In this document: in pieces, positions 1-7,344 of the stretch | Layout: each line of letters begins with the position of its first letter | How positions within the stretch are numbered: the stretch's first letter is position 1 | Origin: Minisyncoccota bacterium | GTDB lineage: Bacteria > Patescibacteriota > Minisyncoccia > Phycocordibacterales > UBA9973 | Direction: 5' to 3' | Length of the DNA: 48,897 bases | Assembly (NCBI GenBank): GCA_018062425.1 | Contig: JAGOSH010000006.1 | Location: 1 to 48,897, forward strand | Translations under genes and position numbers: made by a program | Notes under the pieces: generated by a model | The model's input: the letters and a program-made list of their open reading frames with translations, nothing else | Told to the model about the DNA's origin: nothing | Database searches by the model: none

Positions 1-58
1 TCACAAAAACGCGCATATAAAAAGACTGGACTTCTCCAGTCTTTTTGCGTTTTTGTGA
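1..58 (+). terminator. Nested hairpin, probable terminator
   Basis: An 11-bp stem (20-30 with 35-45, loop CTTC) lies inside a second perfect 12-bp stem (1-12 with 47-58). The inner stem ends in a T-run, so it looks like an intrinsic terminator for a gene left of the window. The outer arms extend it and also read as a terminator on the other strand. Confidence 0.6.
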
Positions 59-70
59 AGACGGAAACAT

Positions 71-226
71 GTTTTTCTAGTAAGAAAAACGGTTGAGTCC
101 GGGGCTGGAAAATTTGTGAGCGACGGCGAACAAATTATTGTGGCTCACTCTGTATTCTGACGAAGAATTATTTGTAGCCACAAGTGAAGACGGAAACGTG
201 ATTTCGGACGTTCGACGTCCGAAATC
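71..226. ncRNA. Hairpin-rich non-coding region, candidate structured RNA
   Basis: No gene is visible between 59 and 306. The stretch holds several stems: 71-78 with 83-90 (8 bp, 4-nt loop); 138-145 with 176-183 (8 bp) enclosing 154-158 with 164-168 (5 bp); and 200-211 with 215-226 (12 bp). A 14-bp direct repeat (GTGAAGACGGAAAC) occurs at 55-68 and 184-197. The density of stems suggests a structured RNA or a mobile palindromic element. No known RNA family was recognised, and strand and ends are uncertain. Confidence 0.3.
200..226. repeat. Palindrome, copy 1 of a two-copy element
   Basis: A perfect 12-bp stem with loop TCG. Its core TTCGGACGT-NCG-ACGTCCGAA recurs at 38874-38894, where it joins two convergent genes. 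The copy here may terminate transcription before the K+ channel promoter or may be a small repeated palindrome. Confidence 0.55.
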
Positions 227-269
227 ATCGGCTCTCAAAAAATATGCTATAATTACATCACCAATGTTG

Positions 270-306
270 TTGAAAGCTATAAACGAATTATATATAATTA
301 TTTGAA
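270..306 (+). promoter_or_regulatory. Promoter of the K+ channel gene
   Basis: TTGAAA (270-275), 17-bp spacer, TATAAT (293-298), then 8 nt to the ATG at 307, so the mRNA should have essentially no leader. The -10 lies in a perfect 14-bp palindrome AATTATATATAATT (286-299). The 29 bp from 270 match 1527-1555 with two mismatches. Confidence 0.7.
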
Positions 307-675
307 ATGACTAAGAATCATAAAGAGGAGTTAGGGCGATCAGTAATAAAGAGAAAGCACGACCAGTACCATATTGTTGCTGCTATTTTTGTGATTGTCT
401 TTTTTATCACACTCGGCACAGTCAGCTTCCATATTTTAGAAGATTGGAGTTTTGCCAAGAGTTTTTATTTCTCTGTCGCGACGCTAACTACAGTAGGGTA
501 TGGGGATTTGCACCCGACTTATGATGTTTCTAGGACCTTTGCTGCTTTTTATATTTTATTCGGAGTAGGCTCGACCTTGGCGGCTATTACCGTCATAGCT
601 ACAGATAGAATCAACGTCACCGCTGCCAGAATGCGTGACAACGCTTTGGCCAGAAAAGAAAAAAGAGAAGAATAA
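307..675 (+). CDS. Two-helix potassium channel (Ion_trans_2 type)
   Basis: The 122-residue protein has two membrane helices (about residues 23-45 and 76-98) around a re-entrant pore loop. The loop carries the K+ selectivity filter TVGYGD (residues 62-67). This is the minimal KcsA-like architecture, giving a tetrameric K+-selective channel in the cytoplasmic membrane. The basic N-terminus and a short charged C-terminal tail are cytoplasmic; no RCK/TrkA-N ligand-binding domain follows, so gating is unknown. The ATG at 307 is chosen because it sits 8 nt after a consensus -10 box. The gene is monocistronic and ends at a bidirectional hairpin shared with the convergent HNH-like gene. Confidence 0.85.
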   Translation: MTKNHKEELGRSVIKRKHDQYHIVAAIFVIVFFITLGTVSFHILEDWSFAKSFYFSVATLTTVGYGDLHPTYDVSRTFAAFYILFGVGSTLAAITVIATDRINVTAARMRDNALARKEKREE

Positions 676-678
676 GAA

Positions 679-718
679 TTTTAAACAAAAAAAGAACCCG
701 GGTGGGTTCAGTTTAAAA
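679..718. terminator. Bidirectional terminator
   Basis: GAACCC (694-699) pairs with GGGTTC (704-709). Outer arms TTTTAAAC (679-686) and GTTTAAAA (711-718) also pair. The A-run at 687-693 becomes a T-tract on the minus strand. It separates the convergent K+ channel and HNH-like genes. Confidence 0.7.
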
Positions 719-721
719 GGG

Positions 722-964
722 TTAGAAACTTTTTTTGAAAGCGTCATCAAAGGAGTTCCCGAGGAAATCTCGAGCAAGACCTTCATAGAATTCTTTGGGC
801 TGTTCTGGTGAAAATGGAATTTGATTTTCCAGTTTTCCATGACATCTCTGACAGAGGACAACTTTTTCGTTGTTGCCATCTCTGTCTTTTCCAAAGAACC
901 GTTGCGGGTAAATGTGGTGCTCGGTCATGGCAGCATCGCAACCACACTTGGGACAAGTGGCCAT
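722..964 (-). CDS. Small HNH-like zinc protein
   Basis: An 80-residue protein with CPKC (residues 4-7), a histidine pair followed by IYPQRFFG (HH at 16-17), and LCQRCH (about residues 37-42). Spacing and the HHI-P / LC-x2-CH pattern match HNH nuclease domains, where two CxxC pairs bind structural zinc and the HH/H residues bind the catalytic metal. It is shorter than most HNH enzymes, and the C-terminal half carries no further motif. It could be a free-standing nuclease or only a zinc-finger protein. It stands alone, convergent with the K+ channel gene. No clear promoter or ribosome-binding site was seen. Confidence 0.55.
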   Translation of the reverse strand: MATCPKCGCDAAMTEHHIYPQRFFGKDRDGNNEKVVLCQRCHGKLENQIPFSPEQPKEFYEGLARDFLGNSFDDAFKKSF

Positions 965-1058
965 CCGTATTAATTTGAATAGATGAAAGAAGGTGTACGT
1001 AGTGATACTACAACATATTATGCAGTAGTCAACAAAGTGTTCAATGCTTAATTAGGTA

Positions 1059-1454
1059 TTAAACAGGCAGAGCTTCAAATTTTTCCTTTGTGTTTTTCGT
1101 TGGAGCGATGTCGTAGATGTCGGTAGGGGAAATGATTAGAAGGCCTTTGACTATTCTGTCTGGCAACATTTCCCGAATCCAGGTTACAGCCTGGTCGAAT
1201 TCTGCACCAGTTGTTTTGTATTCCACTGCACCTTTGATTTGATAACCCATCATTTTAGTCCAACAAACCAAGGATACGTTTTTATTTTCGAGAATGTTTT
1301 GAAGGGTTTTGTCCATGAAATAGTTAATAAGCCAAATTTTACCCTCCACTACTTTGAGTGAAGATACAGGCACCACATTCAAACCCGATGCGCCCGAGGT
1401 AGCTAAAGCTTTCGAATCGGCTGAGGTGATGAATTGTTCCACGTGTATTTCCAT
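1059..1454 (-). CDS. Pyridoxamine 5'-phosphate oxidase-like split-barrel protein
   Basis: A protein of about 131 residues whose N-terminal half (TSADSKALATSGASGLNVVP, then KIWLINYFMDKTLQNI and NVSLVCW) follows the pattern of the PNPOx/flavin-reductase-like split barrel: a strand reporting small-molecule access, a strand naming the function, then a helix contacting FMN phosphate. Such proteins bind FMN or F420 as dimers in the cytoplasm; the substrate cannot be told here. A GTG lies two codons upstream (1458-1460), but ATG at 1452-1454 is preferred because it falls exactly 6 nt after TATAAT, giving a leaderless start. The 94 bp between this gene and the HNH-like gene contains nothing recognisable. 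Confidence 0.6.
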   Translation of the reverse strand: MEIHVEQFITSADSKALATSGASGLNVVPVSSLKVVEGKIWLINYFMDKTLQNILENKNVSLVCWTKMMGYQIKGAVEYKTTGAEFDQAVTWIREMLPDRIVKGLLIISPTDIYDIAPTKNTKEKFEALPV

Positions 1455-1488
1455 ACACACATTATACTCCTACTTGAGTTACTGACAA
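1455..1488 (-). promoter_or_regulatory. Leaderless promoter of the split-barrel gene
   Basis: On the minus strand: TTGTCA (1488-1483), 16-bp spacer, TATAAT (1466-1461), six bases, ATG at 1454. Initiation 7 nt after the -10 would fall on the A of ATG. Confidence 0.7.
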
Positions 1489-1526
1489 ATTTTTATCTAG
1501 AGTACAACGAGGGTTTTCCTATACTA

Positions 1527-1561
1527 TTGAAAGCTAGAAGCGAATTATATATAATATTTGT
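1527..1561 (+). promoter_or_regulatory. Leaderless promoter, twin of 270-298
   Basis: TTGAAA (1527-1532), 17-bp spacer, TATAAT (1550-1555), six bases, ATG at 1562. The whole 29-bp promoter is a near copy of the K+ channel promoter, so the two small genes may be co-regulated. Confidence 0.7.
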
Positions 1562-1744
1562 ATGAATAGTAACGAAGTACCCAAAAAGTTAATAATTCCA
1601 GGAGAAAAACTAGAAGCCCAAGAGGTAAAGTTAGAGGTTCCACCAGTTGGGCTTATTTTACCCAAGGTTGAGATAATAAAACCACCAGAACCCGAATTTA
1701 AGCAAGATCAAAAGATAATTCTACCCGGCGACCTTCAATCTTAA
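1562..1744 (+). CDS. Proline-rich 60-residue protein, function unknown
   Basis: This small charged protein has no membrane helix and no signal peptide. It is built of short hydrophobic and proline steps with a loose internal repeat: LIIPGE near the N-terminus and IILPGD near the C-terminus, with PPVGLILP and KPPEPEF between. Such composition suggests an extended or disordered linker or binding peptide. It is supported as a real gene by its consensus promoter exactly 6 nt from the ATG and by a strong terminator right after the stop. No family was recognised. Confidence 0.6.
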   Translation: MNSNEVPKKLIIPGEKLEAQEVKLEVPPVGLILPKVEIIKPPEPEFKQDQKIILPGDLQS

Positions 1745-1752
1745 TTTCCAAC

Positions 1753-1780
1753 AAAAAAGAACCCTTCCTGGTTCTTTTTT
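1753..1780 (+). terminator. Intrinsic terminator
   Basis: An A6-GAACC arm (1753-1763) pairs with GGTTC-T6 (1770-1780), an 11-bp stem with a 6-nt loop. It closes the small proline-rich gene and insulates the pilus operon. Confidence 0.85.
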
Positions 1781-1825
1781 GTTGCTTACTCCTCTCTAAT
1801 CTATTATGATACCAATAAAGATACT

Positions 1826-2197
1826 ATGGCGAAAAAGATTAAAAAAATTTTGGTAGTAGAAGACGAGAGGCCCATGGCGCGGGCGCTGGAGCTCAAACTC
1901 ACCCACGAAGGCTTTACCGTAACTGTTGCCTACAATGGCGAGGAGGCTTTGGTTGCACTTGAGAAAGATACCTTCGATATGGTGATGCTCGACATCATGA
2001 TGCCGAAATTGGATGGTTTCGGAGTACTAGAAGAAATGAAAGTTAAGAACTATAAAATTCCAGCGATAGTATTGTCGAACCTAGGTCAAAGCGAGGATGA
2101 AAAAAGGGCCCGAGATTTGGGTGCAAATAAATTTTTCGTTAAATCAAATACTCCGATAATGCGAATAGTGGATTACGCGAAAGAAATTTTACGCTAG
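1826..2197 (+). CDS. CheY-like single-domain response regulator
   Basis: A 123-residue receiver domain with no output domain. The acidic pocket is E12-D13, the phospho-acceptor is D56 in MVMLDIMMPK, the switch Ser is S84 (VLSN) and the conserved Lys is K106 (FFVKS). It would be phosphorylated by a histidine kinase and act by protein contact. It opens the type IV pilus cluster, 28 nt before pilB, and the only kinase in the window closes the same cluster at 8282-10111, so the two are a plausible pair controlling pilus assembly or motor activity. The start is taken as the ATG at 1826; no ribosome-binding site is seen. Confidence 0.85.
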   Translation: MAKKIKKILVVEDERPMARALELKLTHEGFTVTVAYNGEEALVALEKDTFDMVMLDIMMPKLDGFGVLEEMKVKNYKIPAIVLSNLGQSEDEKRARDLGANKFFVKSNTPIMRIVDYAKEILR

Positions 2198-2212
2198 TTG
2201 TTATTTGTATGT

Positions 2213-2225
2213 TAAAATAATATCA
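2213..2225 (+). promoter_or_regulatory. Probable -10 element before pilB
   Basis: TAAAAT (2213-2218) stands 7 nt before the pilB ATG at 2226. No good -35 was found. It could give a separate leaderless pilB transcript in addition to read-through from the regulator gene. Confidence 0.4.
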
Positions 2226-3896
2226 ATGAAAATTGATGAACAAAAATTAACAAAAGTTCTACTCGAAGAAAACTACATTACCGAAGATGATTTCAGAAAA
2301 GCCGAAGCGGAAGCTCTAAAAGAAAAAATCAGTATCGTCGCGTACCTTATCAAGACGGGGTTAATTTCTCGTAACTTGATAGGCGAGGCCCTGGCGGAAT
2401 CCTTTGGTATTGTTTATACAGACATCGATTTAAAAAAACCAAGCAAAGAGGTTTTGGATTTGATTCCCGAAGTCTTTGCCAAGGAGTGGCGGGTTATACC
2501 AGCCCAGGCAGTAGATAGCGTCGTGACTGTAGCTACCGATAATCCCGCCAAAGAAGGCTTGGAGTTAGAGTTAAAGAAGATTTTACCTGGAAAGCAAATA
2601 AGTATTACATATTCTCTGCCGGACGACATCGATCAGGCTTTTTTGCTTTATCAAAAATCTCTAGAAACCAGATTTTCAAAAATCATTGCCAGCCAGGGAC
2701 GAGTAGCTCCGGAGATATTGGGCGAGATATTTGAAGATGCTTATGCTTTCAATGCTTCGGACATACACTTTGAACCGGGGATCAAGGACGCCTTGGTACG
2801 TTTCCGAGTAGACGGCGTGCTCAAAGACGCAGGTAAAATCCCAAAAGAGTTTTATGAAAACATTTTGAACCGTATCAAAGTCGAAAGCAGATTGCGCATC
2901 GACGAACATTATGCGGCGCAGGATGGTTCCATGCGTTATACCTCGAAAGTTAGATCAGAAAGCGGGGAGTCTAGAGTTTTCGACCTTAGAACATCAATCG
3001 TTCCAACAGTGGAAGGTGAGAAGGTTGTGCTCCGAGTACTCTCGTCCTATGTCGAAGGATTAGCCTTGTCAGACTTGGGGTTTTCGCCCGAGAATAAGTC
3101 AAAAATCGAACAAGTCGCAGCCAGACCCTTTGGTATGATACTCGTCGTCGGTCCTACCGGTTCTGGTAAAACCACCACCCTCTACGGTGTTTTGAAAATG
3201 TTGAATAATAGAAATGTAAACATAACTACCATCGAAGACCCAGTAGAGTACAAGGTATCTGGCATCAACCAAATTCAAACCAACCAAGAAACTAATCTGA
3301 CTTTTGCCAAAGGTTTGCGCTCCATTGTTCGTCAAGACCCAGACATCATATTGGTTGGTGAAATCCGCGACGAAGAAACAGCCGAAATAGCAGTGAATGC
3401 TGCACTCACTGGGCACTTACTTTTGTCTACTTTTCATTCCAACGATGCCGCCACTGCGATACCGAGATTGCTGGACATGAACATCGAGCCGTTCCTGCTA
3501 GCTTCTACCGTCGAGATCATTATTGGGCAGAGGTTGGTCCGCAAAATATGTGACGTTTGTCGTTTCAGTGTAGAAGTGACCGAAGAAGATGTAGCAAAAC
3601 AATTCAAAGCTGCCGCTAGCTTTTTCCCAGGCAAGCATACTTTGTATAAAGGTAAGGGTTGCAATGCTTGTGCAGGTACTGGCTACAAGGGGCGCACAGC
3701 TATTTTTGAATTTATCGAGATAACGTCTCCAATGGAAGAATTGATTTTGAAAAATCCTTCTTCTAGCGAGATCTGGAAGTTGGCAAAGAGCGAAGGTGCT
3801 CGTTCGCTGTTTGAAGACGGTATCGAAAAAGTAAAAAACGGTGTCACCACACTCGAAGAATTGCTTCGTGTTGCACCTCCACCCGAAGCACATTAA
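2226..3896 (+). CDS. pilB: Type IV pilus assembly ATPase PilB (GspE family)
   Basis: About 556 residues. The N-terminal MshEN/T2SSE_N domain (residues 1-140) is followed by the secretion ATPase core: Walker A GPTGSGKTTT (about 309-318), Asp box, Walker B IILVGEIRDEE and the His box TGHLLLSTFHSND. A tetracysteine zinc site (CDVC and CNAC, about 440-485) marks PilB/GspE extension ATPases rather than PilT. The hexamer powers pilin extraction from the membrane. An upstream frame-compatible start at 2205 exists, but ATG at 2226 is chosen because it begins the MKIDEQKL domain and lies 7 nt after TAAAAT. No PilT retraction ATPase or prepilin peptidase is in the window. Confidence 0.93.
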   Translation: MKIDEQKLTKVLLEENYITEDDFRKAEAEALKEKISIVAYLIKTGLISRNLIGEALAESFGIVYTDIDLKKPSKEVLDLIPEVFAKEWRVIPAQAVDSVVTVATDNPAKEGLELELKKILPGKQISITYSLPDDIDQAFLLYQKSLETRFSKIIASQGRVAPEILGEIFEDAYAFNASDIHFEPGIKDALVRFRVDGVLKDAGKIPKEFYENILNRIKVESRLRIDEHYAAQDGSMRYTSKVRSESGESRVFDLRTSIVPTVEGEKVVLRVLSSYVEGLALSDLGFSPENKSKIEQVAARPFGMILVVGPTGSGKTTTLYGVLKMLNNRNVNITTIEDPVEYKVSGINQIQTNQETNLTFAKGLRSIVRQDPDIILVGEIRDEETAEIAVNAALTGHLLLSTFHSNDAATAIPRLLDMNIEPFLLASTVEIIIGQRLVRKICDVCRFSVEVTEEDVAKQFKAAASFFPGKHTLYKGKGCNACAGTGYKGRTAIFEFIEITSPMEELILKNPSSSEIWKLAKSEGARSLFEDGIEKVKNGVTTLEELLRVAPPPEAH

Positions 3897-3900
3897 TACG

Positions 3901-4995
3901 ATGACAAAGATCAATCCAAAAGGACGGATAAATTTTTTCGAAAATCTTTTTTTAAGCAAGGAAAAGGATTATTTTTTCGCTAACCTGAGCATGTTGCTCG
4001 AAGCTGGCATGACGGTCATGGATGCTATTTCTGCGCTGGCCAAGGAAACGCGTTCGAAGCCGATGCAGAGGATTTTGTCCAAAATGATGGATGATATTGA
4101 AAATGGTTTTCCGCTATCCCAATCACTTTTAAACAACGGATTAGCCAGTACCCATACGGCATCTATAATCCGTGTGGGAGAAGAGTCGGGCAGACTGGCC
4201 CAAAATCTGAAAATCATCGCGGTGAGTGAAGAGAAAAGTCACGAATTCCGTTCCAAAATACGTTCGGCCATGGTCTATCCCGTGTTCGTATTTGGTGTCA
4301 CTATTGTAGTTGGGCTAGCGGTAACCTGGTTTATTTTACCGCGTTTAGCGAGTGTCTTTGACCAGCTCAATGTTACTTTGCCTCCGCTGACCAAGGCTCT
4401 GATCGCGCTTGGTGCTTTCCTTGGGGAATACGGTGCCATTCTGGTACCAGGAATAATTGTTTTTTTAATACTAAGTTTATATTTTTTATTTTATTTCCCC
4501 AAAACAAAACACATAGGTTCGGGGATTCTTTTCTCGGCGCCTGGGATAGGCAAGGTGTTGCATGAAATCGAGCTCGCCCATATGGGGCACATTTTGGGTA
4601 CATTACTTTCGTCCGGTATACCGGTTGTAACCGCACTCGATTCTTTGGTTGAGGCTACGGTATCACATAAACACAAAATTTTTTACAAAAAGATTAAAGA
4701 AAATATCAGCGAAGGAAATTCTTTTGCTCGAACCTTTGATGTTTTGCCGGAGACTAACAAATTTATACCGGTGACTATCGTACGGCTTATAATCTCTGGT
4801 GAACAATCTGGCAAGTTGTCGGATACTTTTACTAAAATCAGCGCGCATTTTGAGTCCAAGATCGACAACACTACTAAAAATCTTTCTGTTATTTTCGAAC
4901 CAGTGCTGTTGGTTATCGTTTGGCTGGGAGTGGTCTTGGTGGCGCTGGCGGTAATCTTACCTATCTATAGTTTGGTGGGTAATTTTAATCAATGA
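3901..4995 (+). CDS. pilC: Type IV pilus inner-membrane platform protein PilC
   Basis: A 364-residue protein with two T2SSF domains (about residues 20-145 and 225-345), each starting with a cytoplasmic helical bundle (DYFFANLSMLLEAGMTVMDA; AHMGHILGTLLSSGIPVVTA) followed by membrane helices, including a pair at about 125-210 and a C-terminal one (VLLVIVWLGVVLVALAVILP). PilC couples the PilB motor to pilin insertion. The start is ATG 3901, 4 nt after the pilB stop; a longer frame would run back into pilB and carries no conserved sequence. The TGA stop overlaps the next ATG as ATGA. Confidence 0.92.
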   Translation: MTKINPKGRINFFENLFLSKEKDYFFANLSMLLEAGMTVMDAISALAKETRSKPMQRILSKMMDDIENGFPLSQSLLNNGLASTHTASIIRVGEESGRLAQNLKIIAVSEEKSHEFRSKIRSAMVYPVFVFGVTIVVGLAVTWFILPRLASVFDQLNVTLPPLTKALIALGAFLGEYGAILVPGIIVFLILSLYFLFYFPKTKHIGSGILFSAPGIGKVLHEIELAHMGHILGTLLSSGIPVVTALDSLVEATVSHKHKIFYKKIKENISEGNSFARTFDVLPETNKFIPVTIVRLIISGEQSGKLSDTFTKISAHFESKIDNTTKNLSVIFEPVLLVIVWLGVVLVALAVILPIYSLVGNFNQ

Positions 4996-5447
4996 TTAAA
5001 GGTAAAAGAGAAAACAATAGTCGCGGGTTCACTATGATTGAAATGATTTTGGTGGTTGCCCTAATTGGAATCATTTCGGGTATAGGCTTACCGCTTTTTA
5101 ACATGATGTCAGGTAGTAATGACCTCGATGTAGCCGAAAACATGCTGGTTGCATCTCTCCGTCGGGCAGAAGTGTTGGCGGCGGCTTCACAAGGAGACAG
5201 CGAATGGGGTGTGGGTGTAGTACCCGGAGCCTTTGTGCTTTTCAAAGGATCGACTTATGCCACGAGAGATGTTGGTTTTGATGAAGTTTATGATATTACT
5301 GATTCAATCCAAACAAGCGGTATGACGGAAGTGGTATTTTCTAAAATGTCTGGAGTTCCGCATTTTGTGGGCGGAGTAACATTAACAAGCCCAGGTGGGG
5401 AGACCAAGCAAATAACAGTCAATGAAAAAGGCAAAATTGATTTTTAA
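4992..5447 (+). CDS. Minor prepilin (GspH/FimT-like)
   Basis: A 151-residue type IV prepilin. A short basic leader ends at G12, cleaved before F13 (RGFTMIEMILVV), with the conserved glutamate at mature position 5 and an unbroken hydrophobic helix to about residue 35. The rest is a small globular domain of beta character. GspH/FimT-type minor pilins start filament assembly at the tip. The ATG overlaps the pilC stop and the 3' end overlaps the next gene by 26 nt, so the pilin genes are translationally packed in one operon. Signal processing would need a prepilin peptidase encoded elsewhere. Confidence 0.85.
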   Translation: MIKGKRENNSRGFTMIEMILVVALIGIISGIGLPLFNMMSGSNDLDVAENMLVASLRRAEVLAAASQGDSEWGVGVVPGAFVLFKGSTYATRDVGFDEVYDITDSIQTSGMTEVVFSKMSGVPHFVGGVTLTSPGGETKQITVNEKGKIDF

Positions 5448-6822
5448 ATTAAAGAGCGGTTTCTCGATAGTAGAAGTGCTTCTAGCTACTTCTCTTTTTG
5501 GTCTTTTAGTTGTCGGGATTGCTGGTTCGTACCTGTATGGAGAAGAATCAACTATGCAATCCGGAGCTCACAGTAGGGCTGTGTATCTAGCCGAAGAAGG
5601 ACTCGAAGCTACCAGAAACCTAAGAGACAATGCTTTTGCAAATTTAACAGATGGAGACCACGGGCTAGCCATACAAGCAGGGCATTATATTTTTTCTGGG
5701 AGTTCTGATATATCTGGTATTTATACTCGCCAAATTACGGTCAAATCTATCGATGATAACAGGAAAGAAGTCACAGCCAATGTTACTTGGAATCAAAGTA
5801 ATTTGCGTGCTGGAGATGTGTCTTTGGTCACTAGACTCACGAATTTTTTTGCTGCTTTGGGTGATTGGTCCAATCCTTTCAAAGAAAGTTTGTTTAATAT
5901 CGCCGGTAATCAAAATGCAGTGAAGGTCCAGGTGGTTGGCGACCATGCTTATGTTATCAGAGCTAACAATAATTCCGCGAATTTTTATATCGTAGATGTC
6001 AGTAATCCTGCCTTACCAGTTCAAGTCGGAACTCTGAATTTATCCAACACACCTCAAAACATTTTTGTAGAAGGGAATTTTGCTTATATTGCTAGCAACA
6101 GCGACAGCAGGGAATTACAAGTTGTAGATGTGACAAATCCAGCCTTGCCAGCCATAGCAGGAGTGTACGACGACCCAGGAACAGACGACGGACGAGGTAT
6201 TTATGTATCAGGAGGTCACGCCTACATGACTTTTGCTTCCGGTGTCGACTTTGCCGTTATTGATGTGTCTAATCCTAATTTACCAGCCATAGCAGGGTCG
6301 CTAAACATAGCAAATGTTCCGAACGAGGTTTTTGTTTCAGGGAAATACGCATACATCGCTTCGAGTAGTAACACAACGGAGGTTTTGGTAGTAGACGTAA
6401 ACGTGCCGGCAAATCCTGTTTTGGCTGGTGCGCTTAACCTGCCCGGCAATACTGATGCTAATACTGTATCCATGAATGGCAGTAATTTATATGTTGGACA
6501 AGGAAATACTTTGCGAGTAGTTGATACTTCAAATCCGCTTGCTCTTGTTTTGTCCGGGAGTTTGATTGTTGGTAATGCAATTACAGACATCGCACTTGAT
6601 TTGGGATCTGCAGGGGATTTACTTTTCCTTTCTAGTTCAGATAATGCAACTGAGTTTGAAGTCATCGACGTATCAGTTTCAGCCTTGCCAGTATTGTTCG
6701 GAGTTTTGGACACTCCAGGGGTTGATAATTTAAATGGTGTGGCTTACAGTCCCACCCTTGATCGTGCTTTTGGAGCAAGCGATAATAATGCAGAAGAGTT
6801 TCAAGTTTTCGCACCACAATAA
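5422..6822 (+). CDS. Prepilin fused to a seven-bladed LVIVD beta-propeller
   Basis: A 466-residue fusion. Residues 1-35 form a prepilin signal (SGFSIVEVLLA: cleavage after G13, Glu at mature +5) and membrane helix. Residues 36-160 resemble a PilV/GspI-type pilin body (AVYLAEEGLEATRNLRDNAF). From about 165 to the end run seven repeats of the LVIVD pattern, an AYI/AYV strand then a VVDVSNPALP-type strand: ANFYIVDVSNPALP, ELQVVDVTNPALP, FAVIDVSNPNLP, EVLVVDVNVPANP, TLRVVDTSNP, EFEVIDVSVSALP and a final EFQVFAPQ. Seven blades imply a closed propeller displayed at a pilus tip, probably for binding a surface or host. The target is unknown. It overlaps the preceding pilin gene by 26 nt. Confidence 0.85.
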   Translation: MKKAKLIFKLKSGFSIVEVLLATSLFGLLVVGIAGSYLYGEESTMQSGAHSRAVYLAEEGLEATRNLRDNAFANLTDGDHGLAIQAGHYIFSGSSDISGIYTRQITVKSIDDNRKEVTANVTWNQSNLRAGDVSLVTRLTNFFAALGDWSNPFKESLFNIAGNQNAVKVQVVGDHAYVIRANNNSANFYIVDVSNPALPVQVGTLNLSNTPQNIFVEGNFAYIASNSDSRELQVVDVTNPALPAIAGVYDDPGTDDGRGIYVSGGHAYMTFASGVDFAVIDVSNPNLPAIAGSLNIANVPNEVFVSGKYAYIASSSNTTEVLVVDVNVPANPVLAGALNLPGNTDANTVSMNGSNLYVGQGNTLRVVDTSNPLALVLSGSLIVGNAITDIALDLGSAGDLLFLSSSDNATEFEVIDVSVSALPVLFGVLDTPGVDNLNGVAYSPTLDRAFGASDNNAEEFQVFAPQ

Positions 6823-6824
6823 TT

Positions 6825-7343
6825 ATGACTAAAACGTACACACAAAAAAAAGGTTTCACTCTAGTAGAGACAATGCTGTATGTTGTTGTCGCCGGGACAC
6901 TAGTTCTATTCATGAGCTTGTTCACGGGCATGATAGTAGACGCGAGGATAAAGAATCGAACTATCGCTGAAGTAGAAGAGCAAGGTGCCCACGTTCTGCG
7001 AGTAGTAACACAATCAGTCAGGAATAGTAATTCCGTCAACGCACCCGCGGCAGGTGTTGTTGGCGCGACCCTAAGCCTAGGAAACATCGACCCTCTACTT
7101 AACCCAACGATTTTTGATTTAAATGGCAGTACTTTGAGGATAAAAGAAGGTGTGGGAGCTCCCATCGAGCTAACCAACTCACATGTTGCTGTATCTAGTT
7201 TGAATTTTGAAAACCTGTCGGAGCTCAATACTCCAGGAGTCGTTCGCGTGTCCTTTGTCCTAACTCATCTAAATCCGGAAAGTAGGAATGAATATGATTT
7301 TAGTAAAACATGGAGCACTAGTATAAGCTTACGCGATAACTAA
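6825..7343 (+). CDS. Minor prepilin (PilW/GspJ-like)
   Basis: A 172-residue prepilin with leader MTKTYTQKKG, cleavage before F11 and Glu at mature +5 (GFTLVETMLYVVV), followed by a hydrophobic helix to about residue 30. The mature domain (residues 45-172) has the GspJ/PilW habit: a helical stretch HVLRVVTQSVRNSNSVN, then beta strands with ILDLNGSTLRIKEG-like sequence. It lies 2 nt after the propeller pilin and 1 nt before the next gene. In the minor pilin complex this would be a wide tip subunit. Assignment to PilW rests on order and general form only. Confidence 0.75.
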   Translation: MTKTYTQKKGFTLVETMLYVVVAGTLVLFMSLFTGMIVDARIKNRTIAEVEEQGAHVLRVVTQSVRNSNSVNAPAAGVVGATLSLGNIDPLLNPTIFDLNGSTLRIKEGVGAPIELTNSHVAVSSLNFENLSELNTPGVVRVSFVLTHLNPESRNEYDFSKTWSTSISLRDN

Positions 7344-7344
7344 A

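Noticed and set aside
3498-3959. A 153-residue open frame on the minus strand over the pilB end
   Set aside because: It is antisense to the conserved PilB/PilC coding sequence and has no recognisable domain or promoter.
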